DNA from: Bathymodiolus brooksi
Lineage: Eukaryota > Mollusca > Bivalvia > Mytilida > Modiolidae
Assembly (NCBI GenBank): GCA_963680875.1
Contig: OY804588.1
Coordinates: 60,896,369 to 60,960,368 of the forward strand
Reading direction: 5' to 3'
Length of the DNA: 64,000 nt
The notes under the pieces are model-generated. The model worked only from the letters and a program-made list of their open reading frames with translations. It had not been told where the DNA came from and did no database searches. Every line of letters starts with the position of its first letter. The stretch's first letter is position 1. The translations under genes and the position numbers were made by a program. Below, in pieces: positions 9,731-21,656 of this stretch.

Positions 9731-12214
9731 TATCTGATATTGCACTAAGATCTAACAGTATGTGGTATCGAGTAGAGTGTCTGATATTACACTAAGATCT
9801 AACAATATGTGGTATCGGGTACAGTGTCTGATATTACACTAAGATCTAACAGTATGTGGTATCGAGTCCAGTGTCTGATATTACACTAAGATCTAACAGT
9901 ATGTGGTATCGAGTACAGTGTCTGATATTACACTAAAATCTAGCAATATGTGGTATCGGGTACAGTGTCTGATATTACACTAAGATCTAACAATATGTGG
10001 TATCGAGTACAGTCTCCGATATTACACTAAGATCTAACAGTATGTGGTTTCGGGTACAGTGTCCGATATTACACTAAGATCTAACAATATGTGGTATCGG
10101 GTACAGTGTCTGATATTACACTAAGATCTAACAATATGTGGTATCGAGTAGAGTGTCTGATATTACACTAAGATCTAACAATATGTGGTATCGGGTACAG
10201 TGTCTGATATTACACTAAGATCTAACAATATGTGGTATCGGGTACAGTGTCTGATATTACACTAAGATCTAACAGTATGTGGTATCGAGTCCAGTGTCTG
10301 ATATTACACTAAGATCTAACAGTATGTGGTATCGAGTACAGTGTCTGATATTACACTAAAATCTAGCAATATGTGGTATCGGGTACAGTGTCTGATATTA
10401 CACTAAGATCTAACAATATGTGGTATCGAGTACAGTCTCCGATATTACAATAAGATCTAACAATATGTGGTTTCGGGTACAGTGTCCGATATTACACTAA
10501 GATCTAACAATATGTGGTATCGGGTACAGTGTCTGATATTACACTAAGATCTAACAATATGTGATATCGAGTCCAGTGTCTGATATTACACTAAGATCTA
10601 GCAATATGTGGTATCGAGTACAGTGTCCGATATTACACTAAGATCTAACAATATGTGGTATCGGGTACAGTGTCCGATATTACACTAAGATCTAACAATA
10701 TGTGGTATCGAGTACAGTGTCCGATATTACACTAAGATCTAACAATATGTGGTATCGGGTACAGTGTCTGATATTACACTAAGATCTAACAATATGTGGT
10801 ATCGGGTACAGTGTCTGATATTACACTAAGATCTAACAATATGTGGAATCGAGTACAGTGTCCGATATTACACTAAGATCTAACAATATGTGGTATCGAG
10901 TACAGTGTCTGATATTACACTAAGATCTAACAATATGTGGTATCGGGTACAGTGTCTGATATTACACTAAGACCTAACAGTATGTGGTATCGAGTACAGT
11001 GTCTGATATTACACTAAGATCTAACAATATGTGATATCGAGTACAGTGTCCGATATTACACTAAGATCTAACAATATGTGGTATCGAGTACAGTGTCTGA
11101 TATTACACTAAGATCTAACAATATGTGGTATCGAGTACAGTGTCCGATATTACACTAAGATCTAACAATATGTGGTATCGAGTACAGTGTCTGATATTAC
11201 ACTAAGATCTAACAATATGTGGTATCGAGTACAATGTCTGATATTACATTAAGATCTAACAATATGTGGTATCGAGTACAGTGTCCGATATTACACTAAG
11301 ATCTAACAGTATGTGGTATCGGGTACAGTGTCCGATATTACACTAAGATCTAACAATATGTGGTATCGAGTACAGTGTCTGATATTACACTAAGATCTAA
11401 CAGTATGTGGTATCGAGTACAGTGTCTGATATTACAATAAGATCTAACAATATGTGGAATCGAGTACAGTGTCCGATATTACACTAAGATCTAACAATAT
11501 GTGGTATCGAGTACAGTGTCTGATATTACACTAAGATCTAACAATATGTGGTATCGAGTACAGTGTCCGATATTACACTAAGATCTAACAATATGTGGTA
11601 TCGAGTACAGTGTCCGATATTACACTAAGATCTAACAATATGTGGTATCGAGTACAGTGTCTGATATTACACTAAGATCTAACAATATGTGGTATCGAGT
11701 ACAATGTCTGATATTACATTAAGATCTAACAATATGTGGTATCGAGTACAGTGTCCGATATTACACTAAGATCTAACAGTATGTGGTATCGGGTACAGTG
11801 TCCGATATTACACTAAGATCTAACAATATGTGGTATCGGGTACAGTGTCCGATATTACACTAAGATCTAGCAATATGTGGTATCGAGTACAGTGTCTGAT
11901 ATTACACTAAGATCTAACAGTATGTGGTATCGAGTACAGTGTCTGATATTACACTAAGATCTAGCAATATGTGGTATCGAGTACAGTGTCTGATATTACA
12001 CTAAGATCTAACAATATGTGGTATCGAGTACAGTGTCCGATATTACACTAAGATCTAACAATATGTGGTATCGAGTACAGTGTCCGATATTACACTAAGA
12101 TCTAACAATATGTGGAATCGAGTACAGTGTCCGATATTACACTAAGATCTAACAATATGTGGTATCGAGTACAGTGTCCGATATTACACTAAGATCTAAC
12201 AATATGTGGTATCG
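9731..12214. repeat. 47-bp satellite array, about 53 copies
   Basis: Unit: gtgtctgatattacactaag, then atctaacaatatgtggtatc and gagtaca. Successive units differ at a few fixed sites (gag/ggg, tctg/tccg, aacaat/aacagt). Rare variants recur at exact multiples of 47: ctaaaatctagc at 9934 and 10357 (nine units), tggaatcg at about 10844, 11455 and 12113 (13 and 14 units), acaatgtctg at 11231 and 11701 (ten units). Blocks of monomers were therefore copied together. Confidence 0.95.
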
Positions 12215-12357
12215 GTCACATATCAAGTAAGTGACAAATCATTGTGAATTCTACTTTTTTAAGCCAATAGCTTCCAATTGGGGTATAAAGATTTCCCGAT
12301 GTTAATCGATACAGAACGGTAAATTACCAGATAAAATTGTAGCAATGATAATTGGTG
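12215..12357. repeat. 150-bp satellite flank, right copy
   Basis: Near-identical to 9580-9730, ending in gcaatgataattgg. It is followed directly by a Penelope-like terminal fragment. Confidence 0.85.
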
Positions 12358-12520
12358 TGCAAGAAGAGTTTGAAGATACCAAAGGGGTAATCAGAATCCG
12401 TATATCGAAGAAGAACAGACAACACAGTGGCTAAAATAAAAAGTACAAAAGGACAAACAACGATCTACAAAACATGCTCATAAAAGTAAAGATCGAGTAA
12501 CATGAACCTCACTAAATAAA
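12358..12520 (-). mobile_element. Penelope-like element terminus, antisense
   Basis: gaagagtttgaagatacca, then aaggggtaatcagaatccgt and ggacaaacaacgatctacaa are the terminal landmarks of the family. From 12521 to 13010 I find no supported feature. Confidence 0.65.
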
Positions 12521-13010
12521 TCCAGTGTAAATCCTGGCAATTCTTTATATTCTTCTTGGAAACTTTCTTCTTTGTTGTGATCTATAATGTCAGAATGCGG
12601 AGAAACAACAAATACCAATTTGATATTCTTTAGTTTGACCAGGACCTGATCGAAAATCCACAATATACCGCGCCCTCGTTGTGAAAACGCTAACCATTAC
12701 ACATCCGATGTGCTTGAATTCGGGGTAGATTCCTAAACCTAAACATATGAAACCCACAATGACCTGGTATTTGAATTCGAAGATTGTCTTCTTTTTCTTG
12801 ACATTTTTTGGCTATTCTTATTAGCAAGCCAAACTATGTTAAGGAAACAGATCTAAGAAAGGACACACATTTGCTCTAATTTGGTCAGGCTTATTATTCT
12901 TAATAGAGGGTATATGCTCTATCTAAGCGTTATTCGATAACAGAAAATGAGTAATCTGCGTTTTTGTCAAGATAATACAATAATTATATTTACTTGATTT
13001 TTGCATCATA

Positions 13011-13750
13011 TCAAAGAAACGTTAGAAGATACCTAAGGGGTAATCAATGGGGTAATCAGAGGGGTAATCAGAGAATCAGAGGGGTAATCAGGGGGAAATC
13101 AGAGGAGAGGGGTAATCAGAAGAGTAATCAGAGAGGTAATCAGAGGGGAAATAAGAGGAGAGGGGTAATCAGAGGGGAAATCAGAGGAGAGGGGTAATCA
13201 GAGGAGTAATCAGAGAGGTAATCAGAGGGGAAATAAGAGGAGAGGGGTAATCAGAGGAGTAATCAGAGAGGTAATCAGAGGGGCAATCAGAGGGGTAATC
13301 AGAGAGGTAATCAGAGAGGTAATCAGAGAGGTAATCATAGGAGTAATCATAGGAGTAATCAGAGGGGTAATCAGAGGGAAATCAGAGGGGTAATCAGAGA
13401 GGTAATCAGAGGGGTAATCAGAGGAGAGGGGTAATCAGAGGAGTAATCAGAGGGGTAATCAGAGAATCAGAAGGATAATCAGAAGGGTAATCAGAGGGGA
13501 AATCAGAGGAGAGGGGTAATCAGGGGGGTAATCAGAGGGGAAATCAAAGGAGAGGGGTAATCAGAGGAGTAATCAGAGAGGTAATCAGAGGGGCAATCAG
13601 AGAGGTAATCAGAGGGGTAATCAGAGGGGTAAACAGAGGGGCAATCAGAGGAGAGGGGTAATCAGAGGGGTAATCAGAAGCCGTAAAGCGAAGAAGGTAC
13701 AGACAATACAATGGCCAACAGACAAAAGAAAATAGACAAACAATGATCCA
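13011..13750 (-). mobile_element. Penelope-like element terminus holding a minisatellite
   Basis: The left part gttagaagatacctaaggggtaat is cut at 13035 and the right part resumes at 13681 with ccgtaaagcgaagaaggtac, exactly as in intact copies where ggggtaatcag joins agccgtaaa. The array between them grew from the element's own ggggtaatcaga. Confidence 0.75.
13035..13680. repeat. 12-bp minisatellite, unit ggggtaatcaga
   Basis: About 50 units with variants gagaggtaatca, gaggagtaatca and inserted aggagagg. G-rich on the plus strand and purine-biased throughout. The seed unit is single-copy in the related retroelement ends at 12.38 kb, 42.33 kb and 63.68 kb. Confidence 0.9.
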
Positions 13751-14600
13751 CTAAACACTACTTAGTGAGACTTGCCGCTGACAAGATTCAATTTGTACGT
13801 TCAAAATAAGAATTATTATAGCCGTGTAACCTCGCAATATGTATAACACATAACATACATTACCAATAAAATATTTTACACATACATGTATATTTAACAG
13901 AGATGAAAAGAGGTAGAAACAATATAAAAAAAAATACATTAAAAGATAAGATCGAGCATAAAATAAAAAAACCAAAAAAGTACTACTCCATCCGAACAAT
14001 TTCAAAATCTAATATGAAAATCGTAGTCGCAGAGGCATAATCGATACCCCTAACACATATAAACACGACAGCTCACATTACTGGATTATTACAGGCACTT
14101 CAATAAAAAGTGGCAGGGCTAAGCTAGTTTTATGTATCGAAATCCTCCCCTATTTTTCTTGAATTTCCTTTTGACAAAGATTGAAATATAACAAACGAGA
14201 ATTAAATTTCAAAAGACCACAGTCGCAATTGTCTTTACGCTAATTCTTTTTATTTGATTGTATGAAAAGGGCTCTTGTCTTCAAATTCTGACAAGCAAGA
14301 CATATTTGGGTTATTGTTGTCGATGAGTCTTTAAGTATTTCAATGTATCGTATGACAATAAAACTAATTTCTGACAATTAGAAAAGCAATAATGAAACAA
14401 TATACTAGCCCTATGGAGGGCATATCGCTACAGACTTCAGTATTTGTTAAACCACTAGAGCATTTAAACAGATACTATTTATTCGATTCATTAAAGAAGA
14501 ATAGAGAGCCTAATAAGCTGAAAAACTATTAATGCGTACCGATTTTATCAGTCTGCAGTAGAGTACTCTAATGGCCGTAGTATATATGTAAACATATCTA
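13751..14600. other. Spacer upstream of the third TRIM-like gene
   Basis: AT-rich, with one faint dispersed repeat near 14080-14160 (cacttcaataaaaagtggca). No exon supported. Confidence 0.4.
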
Positions 14601-14615
14601 TTGGTAACGTTAAAA

Positions 14616-15845
14616 ATGGCGGCCAAGCAGCCGACAGTTGATTTTACAACTAAGCCAATTGAAGCTGAAAAAGAGGATGAAAAAGAGGATGCTGGGAAGT
14701 CGTGTGTTAACATTTTGCTTTGTATTCTTTGCGAAAAGAAAATACGAGTACCAAAGTGCTTACCATGTTTACACTCATTTTGTGAACCATGTTTGACAAA
14801 GTATGTGGAAAAGATTATTAAACAATCGAAAGGGAAAATAGAGATCATTTGTCCAGAATGCAAAATGATAGTGTTTCAAACGTTAGGTAAACTGAACGGA
14901 AAATCATACTCAGAAAATTTACCGACTGGTACCGTCTGTTCCTCTTTACTCATAGAAACAGCTATGGAAGAAAAGGTATGTCATTTCAACGATGGTTGCA
15001 AGAAAGAGGCTGTTACTTGGTGTGGGTACTGTGCAAATGCCCTATGCATAGATCATACCGACTTGCACCGTCAACTGACCACAATGAAAATATATCATTC
15101 CACTATCGAACTTCAAGATGCTGCAAAAGTTAAATTTCCTTTCCAAAAGTGCGTGCATCATCCAAAGGAGAACGTCTCGTTCTTTTGTCCACGTGACTGG
15201 AGTACATGTTGTCATATATGCGGAAAAATACAACACAAAAATTGCTATTTCATGAATAGAGGAGTAATGCCAATTGCAGATATTGCACCAGAAATTAAGG
15301 AAAATCATACGACTAAATCCCTAGATCCGCAGCTCGATACCCTTGAAGTAGAAGCCCAAGAGCTTTCAAATGACAGACAGAGAAATCTGTCACGGTTAGA
15401 ACTACAACATCAGAAGGGAAAAGATAACATAGCGAAGTTTAGAATTGCCATGAATGAACACCTTGATCAGCTGGAAAAAGATTTGAATGAAGAATTTGAT
15501 GCTAAGTACGAAAAGGTTAAAAATGACTTTGAAAAGGAAAAAATTATAATAGACACGAGATTACGGACAGTACAACACTATAAAGAAATGTTAGAAGCTA
15601 TCAATTCAAAGTCTACAAATTTACAAGCAGTCACAGAACTCACAAAATTAAAAGAACAAACGGAAGCTGTAAATTGCGACGTTCAGCAAAGGAAACGAAA
15701 TTTAAAACGCATGGAGTTGTCATTTATTCCTTTACACGATCTGGAAAAGACACTGCCAAAAATGGGTTCGGTACAAATAAAGGAATTTGGTCGTCCATTA
15801 GGACAGTGGACTCTTAGAAGGGCAAAAACGTCACTAATGAATTAA
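14616..15845 (+). CDS. TRIM-like RING/B-box/coiled-coil protein
   Basis: A 409-residue intronless frame. I start at ATG 14616 (aaaaATGG, a good animal start context); the frame is open 15 bases further up but only with a TTG. Order: acidic N-terminus 1-35; RING C36-C82 (CILC ... CLPCLHSFCEPC ... CPEC); linker NLPTGTVCSSLL; B-box1 122-151 (TWCGYCANALC); B-box2 179-210 (KCVHHPKEN ... FFCPRDW ... CCHICGKIQH); coiled coil about 230-370; tail LPKMGSVQIKEFGRPL. All zinc ligands are present. Likely an E3 ubiquitin ligase from family knowledge; target unknown. More diverged from the first two genes than they are from each other. Confidence 0.9.
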   Translation: MAAKQPTVDFTTKPIEAEKEDEKEDAGKSCVNILLCILCEKKIRVPKCLPCLHSFCEPCLTKYVEKIIKQSKGKIEIICPECKMIVFQTLGKLNGKSYSENLPTGTVCSSLLIETAMEEKVCHFNDGCKKEAVTWCGYCANALCIDHTDLHRQLTTMKIYHSTIELQDAAKVKFPFQKCVHHPKENVSFFCPRDWSTCCHICGKIQHKNCYFMNRGVMPIADIAPEIKENHTTKSLDPQLDTLEVEAQELSNDRQRNLSRLELQHQKGKDNIAKFRIAMNEHLDQLEKDLNEEFDAKYEKVKNDFEKEKIIIDTRLRTVQHYKEMLEAINSKSTNLQAVTELTKLKEQTEAVNCDVQQRKRNLKRMELSFIPLHDLEKTLPKMGSVQIKEFGRPLGQWTLRRAKTSLMN

Positions 15846-17386
15846 TTTTGTGTATATTATAGGAGTATATTTATTATTATCTATTTTCCAAATGGGTTTT
15901 CACTTTGTTTTTTTTTTTAAATTTAGATGAAACATAACATTTAAGTACTGCCACCATAGAGTTTAACGGAAAGACAACTGCCTGACTGCCATCTTTACAC
16001 ACGTGTCATGCACGTGTACTCAGTAATACACAACAAGGCTATAACTTAGGCATATCAAATTTAAAGTAACTAACAAAAATGAGGTAAAACTAGTTAATAT
16101 CCACAATCTACATACATTTTTTGTTTAAATACTTGCACAATTGTATAACAAAGTAAGATAAATTCAGATTTAAACTTAGCGATTACCAGGAAATGACGTC
16201 ATATCATACAGATTACTAATAAGGGACCGATCTTCTTTTTTTTTTTTTTAACTTTTGTTCTACTTTTTTAACTATATTTTTTTGTATGAAAAATCTGTAA
16301 TTTTTCTACAAATTTTGAAAGTACAGAGTCAAATTATTATCTTTTTTGCATCTTTCTTTCAGGGCAAGATATTTTTTTCTATAGAATTTGGCGATATAGT
16401 GTTGTTTAAGAAAAACATACCCTCCTTAAAAGTTAACTGATCGTTCCTTAACTATCAACAAAACAGCCAGATGCATAAATGTAACATTATATATTTCAGT
16501 TGTAAAATTTAAAAGTAAACGATCGTTCTGGCTCGTTATTAAACATTGTTTATGACTGACCCTGAAAGGTTAAAGCGACACTTCATTACTTTATGGATTT
16601 AATAGAACAATGGAGATGTTATCGAACCAAAAAAGTTAATCACGCGTATAATGAGCTCATTATTTAACATTTAGAATAACCACAAAATGATAGAAGGCAT
16701 GTTGATAGAAACCATGGTGCTTTTTCCGCTTGTAAAGTACACTATTGATTGGTTTTGGTCGGTCAACAAGTGAAAACTTGCACCGATATGGTAGATCTGA
16801 TTGGGAGCTTTTCGACTTCTTGTATCATCCTTGAAATATAATGTGCAGTTATATTTTTAAATCAGCATTCTTGAATAGTTTGTGTGGCCGCCGGAAAAAA
16901 ATCAAACTATTATTCATAAGAATTATAGTATTAAATTAACCCTCTTATTACCTCCCCTCTCCCACAATATTGTTTTTATGCCAACCTTAAAATTCAACCA
17001 GCTTATGTAGATGTAGCTGTATATCCAGAGAATAAATGTGTGATTGGTGAAATTTTCGGCTATCAAAGCTAAATAAGTTTAGTTGTAACTGTATATGATA
17101 TCGGATAACTTAAGTACGTACGTGGACCCATACAAATATGGCAGTATCCCGCGTCCTATAATACGTTGAAAATAATTTGTTAAATTTTTAGTACGGTCTT
17201 ATTTTTCTATATTGTATTAAGTTTTCAGTAAGATATTGTTAGATTATGTTAGAATATTTTAAGATGTTTTTAGTTTGATGTGCATTTAACTTTTGTTGTT
17301 CAAAATAAAAAGTTATCAATTTTGATTATTTGTTTAATTATTGTCACATAAACCATGCAGAAATTTGAAATGCATAATCTATGTAT
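15846..17386. other. AT-rich intergenic spacer
   Basis: Long T-runs near 15908 and 16236. No exon or repeat copy I can support; a 61-codon frame at 16255 is low complexity. Confidence 0.4.
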
Positions 17387-17668
17387 TCGCCTCAGGTGCG
17401 GTAGATTGTAGGTTCGAGTCCCGGTCGGGTCAAATCATTAAGGAGAAAGGCTATACAGCTCGGAATCAGGATAATGTGTCCGAGTGGGGGACATGTCTAT
17501 CAGCGGATTGTTGTTGCAGTGAGCTAGCACTATACAAATCCAACTAAGCGTGTTGCGTGCTGTTCTAGCACGAAGTGGACCTCATCATCATCTCATTGAA
17601 AATTAACTTTTTCTCGCTATGATATAGCTGAAAAATTGCTAAGTTGGCGTTAAGCAGCAATCACTCAC
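17387..17668 (+). mobile_element. SINE family B
   Basis: Carries the B-box-like gtaggttcgagtcccggtcg, the body gtgtccgagtgggggacatg, and the tail gctaagttggcgttaagcag then caatcactcactg. The first part of the tRNA-like head is degraded. Family B tails end in gttaaacaacaatcactcac. Confidence 0.8.
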
Positions 17669-17779
17669 TGAGTCACTCATCAACCATTCAATGAGTTGGT
17701 ATGCATCACCTTCCGTCGTCTTTGACCAATTATTAAAATATAGCTTCGAGTTGAGTGAATTTGAATTATTAACAGGACC

Positions 17780-18410
17780 ACAATGGCCGCGATCGTGTGA
17801 TAGTAAGATTTACAACTACCTATGTATTCAGTGTCTACCACTATTTAGACTGCATCGGTGGTGTACTGGTCAAAGTGATCGCCTCAAGTGCGCTAGATCG
17901 TGAATTTGAACAGCAGTCCGCTCAAATCAAAGAATGTAGAATTTTCCAGTTTCTTCGCTAAGCACGCAGCACTAAATGGGAAGAACAAATATTGATGGGC
18001 TCGAAATCAGGATTATGTATCCCATTGAAGCGACATGTCTACCCGCGGACTGTTGCTTTAGTGACCTAGCAATATACAAATCCAATAATACATTATGTAG
18101 TCTAAAACAAAGCGGACATCGTCATCATCATCTTATCATAATCTAACTTGTTCTCACCATGATATAGGTGAACAATCGATAGGTTGACGTTAAACAACAA
18201 TCACTCACGTATCACCACCAATATTATTGTAAGTTCATATACCTTCCGTACCCAGGTGTACTCTGTGCAACTAAATATGAAAGTTTGTCATTAAGATGCT
18301 ACATGCTAGTGGTTTTCTCCACTGACCTCCAATTACCTTTACCAAATACGACTGATCACCATGATACAACAGAAATATTGTTGACATTGACGTTAAATAC
18401 CATAACTTAT
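17780..18410 (+). mobile_element. SINE family A interrupted by a family B copy
   Basis: The A head (gccgcgatcgtgtgatagta, ctacctatgtattcagtgtc, taccacta) stops near 17849. It resumes at about 18213 with tatcaccaccaatatt and runs to the A tail (atattgttgacattgacgtt). Between them is a family B SINE. The order of insertion is A first, then B. Confidence 0.8.
17850..18212 (+). mobile_element. SINE family B, nested in family A
   Basis: Head gcatcggtggtgtactggtc, gatcgcctcaagtgcgctag, body gcgacatgtctacccgcgga, tail gttgacgttaaacaacaatc. Near full length. Confidence 0.8.
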
Positions 18411-18479
18411 ATAACCCTAGATAAAGATTCTATTTTATTGGTGTTTTACACGATTTCCATATCAAATGATGGTATGGTC

Positions 18480-18722
18480 GTTTAACAGTAACACGACGAG
18501 TGGTGCCTCTAGTGGAGAAGGAACTGCTTTCCCTTTCGGAACACATAAAATCTACCCAGCTTTCCCTTTCGAAACACATGAATTTTCCCATTTTGTATGT
18601 GCTTCGTGTTGTTTAATCTTGTAGATCATAATTTGTCCCTTTTCCTTTTGCCGTTGTATTGTCTGTCCCTCGATTAGTCGCTTATGATTATCTCTTTGGT
18701 ATCTTCAAATTCTTCTTACAAA
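18480..18722 (+). mobile_element. Penelope-like element 3' end
   Basis: Plus-strand landmarks: gtggtgcctctagtggagaa, cttttgccgttgtattgtct and tctttggtatcttcaaattc. Matches the end of the fragment at 46980-47240. Confidence 0.65.
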
Positions 18723-18829
18723 AACACTCCATTATCATGGTCGATATTACAATCTACCAGATTTCCACCAACATCAACATTTCTGCTTCATTGAGCAGTA
18801 ACAATCTACTAGTATTTATATTGGTTGAT

Positions 18830-19140
18830 TGACTGATTATTGATTGACGTACAGCGAGCAGTATTTCAGCTATATTCAGGAGGAGAGCAAACCATGTACA
18901 ATATAAAAAAAACCCCTATACAGTCAGGAGAGAGGGGTTAGCCTACCGGGACAACAACTTTTGACTGCTACTGGAAGAGTATGAAAAGTTGGGTAAGGGA
19001 GGAAAAACGGATTTTTTTTGTAGCGCCTACAATGCTACTACTCCTATGCGAAATCTACAATAGATGTCTGTAACGTGCCGGAAGCGCGGGCCTCTCTAAG
19101 CACACTACACACTTTGGTTCACGGTCTGACTTTCCTTATA
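18830..19140. repeat. Dispersed repeat family D
   Basis: tattgattgacgtacagcga ... tatattcaggagg ... tggaagagtatgaaaagttg ... gcctctctaagcacac recur in the same order at 62241-62950. Class unknown; it resembles an old composite SINE. Confidence 0.5.
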
Positions 19141-19816
19141 ATAACCCGACAACACAATGATACACCTATTTTACAATATACCTGCGTCACAGTAAAATGA
19201 ATATATATTACATGTTTTACCTGATGAAACTTATTCCAGAAACGCGGCAGCCACGCTAACTTAATTAGATATTTAATTGTCATGACTATAATATTCTGCT
19301 AAAGTAACAGCAAGCAATATAAATAATGCTGGTTCCTGTAACGATAATAAATTGGTCGAGGCCGAATTGAAAGTAACAGTTTGTATCACACCCAACGAAT
19401 CTGGATGCGTTTCCCTCGATCCCAAGTTTCTTACTTTAAAAATTTGTTTTTATTTCCATAAACCTTGAAAGGTAATATCGCAAGGAGTGAATTTATCAGT
19501 TTACTAAGCAGATTAGATCAAGCTAAAGCCAAGCAAAGACAAAGACAAAAATAAAACATTCAATTTACATTTCAAAAGAACCATTCATTTAGAACATTAC
19601 ACAATATTTAGTTGACATATATACAATAATATGTAGTACATCCGAATAGTCAATTTTTGTAATAAATTATTTCAATAAAAACGTAGATATCAAATTTAGT
19701 GTGAACAACGCGTATCTGGAATAAACTTCATCTGGAACCCTTAAAACTAAAATATTTTAAAGCAAAATAATTTAAATATCTTTGGGAACAAGCAATCCAA
19801 AGTGAAACAGTATAAA
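19141..19816. other. Spacer upstream of the fourth TRIM-like gene
   Basis: AT-rich; no feature supported. A TATAAA abuts the start codon at 19811 and is too close to act as a TATA box. Confidence 0.35.
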
Positions 19817-21031
19817 ATGGCATCTGGTGACAACCCAGTGAAAACAGGGAAAACCAGCCCCCAGCATATCGTTTCAAAACTACATACAGCATCATCTAGA
19901 GCTTCTTTGAATTTAGTGAAATGTAAAATGTGTGGAATGAGTATGCGTGCACCAAAACAACTTCCATGTTTACATTCGTTCTGTGAAATCTGCCTTATAA
20001 ATCATCGTACAAACATTGCTGATGAGCAAAATAAACTAAAATTGGACGTGTCATGTCCAGAATGTGGATTTCTCGTTTATACAATAAAGGAGTCGAACAA
20101 TATTAAACAGTTTGTTGAAGATCTCCCCACGGATTCGGTTATCTCGAATTTGTTGAGTGAACGTGCGGTGGACTCTGATCTTTGTGCCTTTGTCACCGGT
20201 TGTAAGGTGTTAGCCTCGTTTTGGTGCGGATACTGTGCTATTCCATTGTGCGATGAACATAATGAAATTCATTCGACGTTAACAACCACAAAGATTCCTC
20301 ATATCACTACCTCTTTCAACCAGAGAAGAAACATATGCTTTCCATTTGAATCGTGTACATTTCATGGGGATGAAATGTTGAATTTCTTTTGTTTAGAGGA
20401 TTCAACTCTTTGTTGCAAGCTGTGTCGGAAGTTTCAACACAGAACATGTGATCGGATCGGACAAGGTGTTCAACCTATAAACTCGGCGGCGGTGTACATT
20501 AAGGAAAACCCGTGTTATCAAAAACTGAGTCCGTTATTAGACAAGATCAAGATGGATTGTGTAACGCTTTCAGAAGACAGACAACAACAAATTGATGAAC
20601 TCGAAAAGCAATTAAAACAGGGGAAATCAGAAATATCTCTATTGAGGAAGTCCATGAATAAGTATATTGAGGGAATAGACGAAACTGCAAGATCTGAATT
20701 AGATACAGCATATCGTCAAAAAGTCAAAGCTGGTATTGAAGATAAAGACGAAATAGACGTATTGTTACGATCTGTTCAGTATTATAAACAGATTCTACTA
20801 AACATTCATAAAAGATCGACTGGTACCCAGGCAGTTCCAGAACTGGTTCAACTAAAACAGCGAGTGGACAGTACGGAGAAAGCTATGTCGAGCAAACGAT
20901 TGACGAGCAGTTGTTATGATTTAAGTATTAGAACAATGAAAGAACCATCTACGTGTATACCACGAATGGGATATGTACGCAAAGTCCGGGTGGAAAAACC
21001 GGTATCTCGATCCAGGTCTGCGAAATTCTAA
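19817..21031 (+). CDS. TRIM-like RING/B-box/coiled-coil protein
   Basis: A 404-residue intronless frame from ATG 19817; the frame reaches 19802 only by a GTG, so I prefer the ATG. Order: short basic N-terminus; RING C36-C83 (CKMC ... LPCLHSFCEIC ... CPEC); linker DLPTDSVISNLLSE; B-box1 123-152 (FWCGYCAIPLCDEH); B-box2 180-211 (SCTFHGDEM ... FFCLEDS ... CCKLCRKFQH); coiled coil about 230-365; tail IPRMGYVRKVR and an Arg/Ser/Lys end. Zinc ligands are intact. B-box2 has LEDS where relatives have KKEW. Probably an E3 ligase by family; partner unknown. The next family member starts 626 bases downstream on the same strand. Confidence 0.9.
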   Translation: MASGDNPVKTGKTSPQHIVSKLHTASSRASLNLVKCKMCGMSMRAPKQLPCLHSFCEICLINHRTNIADEQNKLKLDVSCPECGFLVYTIKESNNIKQFVEDLPTDSVISNLLSERAVDSDLCAFVTGCKVLASFWCGYCAIPLCDEHNEIHSTLTTTKIPHITTSFNQRRNICFPFESCTFHGDEMLNFFCLEDSTLCCKLCRKFQHRTCDRIGQGVQPINSAAVYIKENPCYQKLSPLLDKIKMDCVTLSEDRQQQIDELEKQLKQGKSEISLLRKSMNKYIEGIDETARSELDTAYRQKVKAGIEDKDEIDVLLRSVQYYKQILLNIHKRSTGTQAVPELVQLKQRVDSTEKAMSSKRLTSSCYDLSIRTMKEPSTCIPRMGYVRKVRVEKPVSRSRSAKF

Positions 21032-21175
21032 GTTATCGCTCTTTTCTAGTTAGGTCATCCGGTGTAGTAAGGAACCGAAAAGGTTCTAATAAGAAGTAAG
21101 CACAACGTCCCGTCTGGCTGTAAAAAAATATATATTTATTGTTCTTATCATAGGCATTAGTGGACCAGGCAATCT

Positions 21176-21181
21176 AATAAA
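21176..21181 (+). terminator. Candidate polyadenylation signal
   Basis: AATAAA 145 bases after the stop of the fourth TRIM-like gene. Confidence 0.4.
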
Positions 21182-21656
21182 ATAACATATCTTCAAAATC
21201 GTATTAAGAGTGTCTTTTTGATTGACAATGAATAATTACGGGATTTTATTTACAAAAAACTATCATGTTCGATTTTTGTAATTTAAGCTATAATTTGAAT
21301 AAATTACTATATTTTTTTAAAATACATTGATAATTTACAATACTCATAAACTGCAATGATCGATATCAACATGTGAAGGAAAAAAAAAATTTGATATTTT
21401 TTTTTATTGAATTGACCTTTGAATAGGTGCCTATATAAAATAAAAATAAAAAATAAAAATGGAAAAAAAAATGTGTATTAACAATAACAAGCACAACAAT
21501 TGTTTGGAACACTATTTTTTCTCAAACTAAAGAACAGTCAATTACACGGAACGAAAACACACAATACATTCTATTATGTTCTATAATTTGGATCAATGAC
21601 TTAGTTTTACTGTAACTCATTTCAAATATATGTGGTGATATATCGTTATTGAATGC
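21182..21656. other. AT-rich spacer between the fourth and fifth TRIM-like genes
   Basis: Runs of A and T; no repeat copy or exon recognised. Any promoter of the fifth gene should lie here. Confidence 0.4.

Noticed and set aside
9731..12214. CRISPR-like array
   Set aside because: The 47-bp units are directly adjacent with no unique spacers; it is a eukaryotic satellite.
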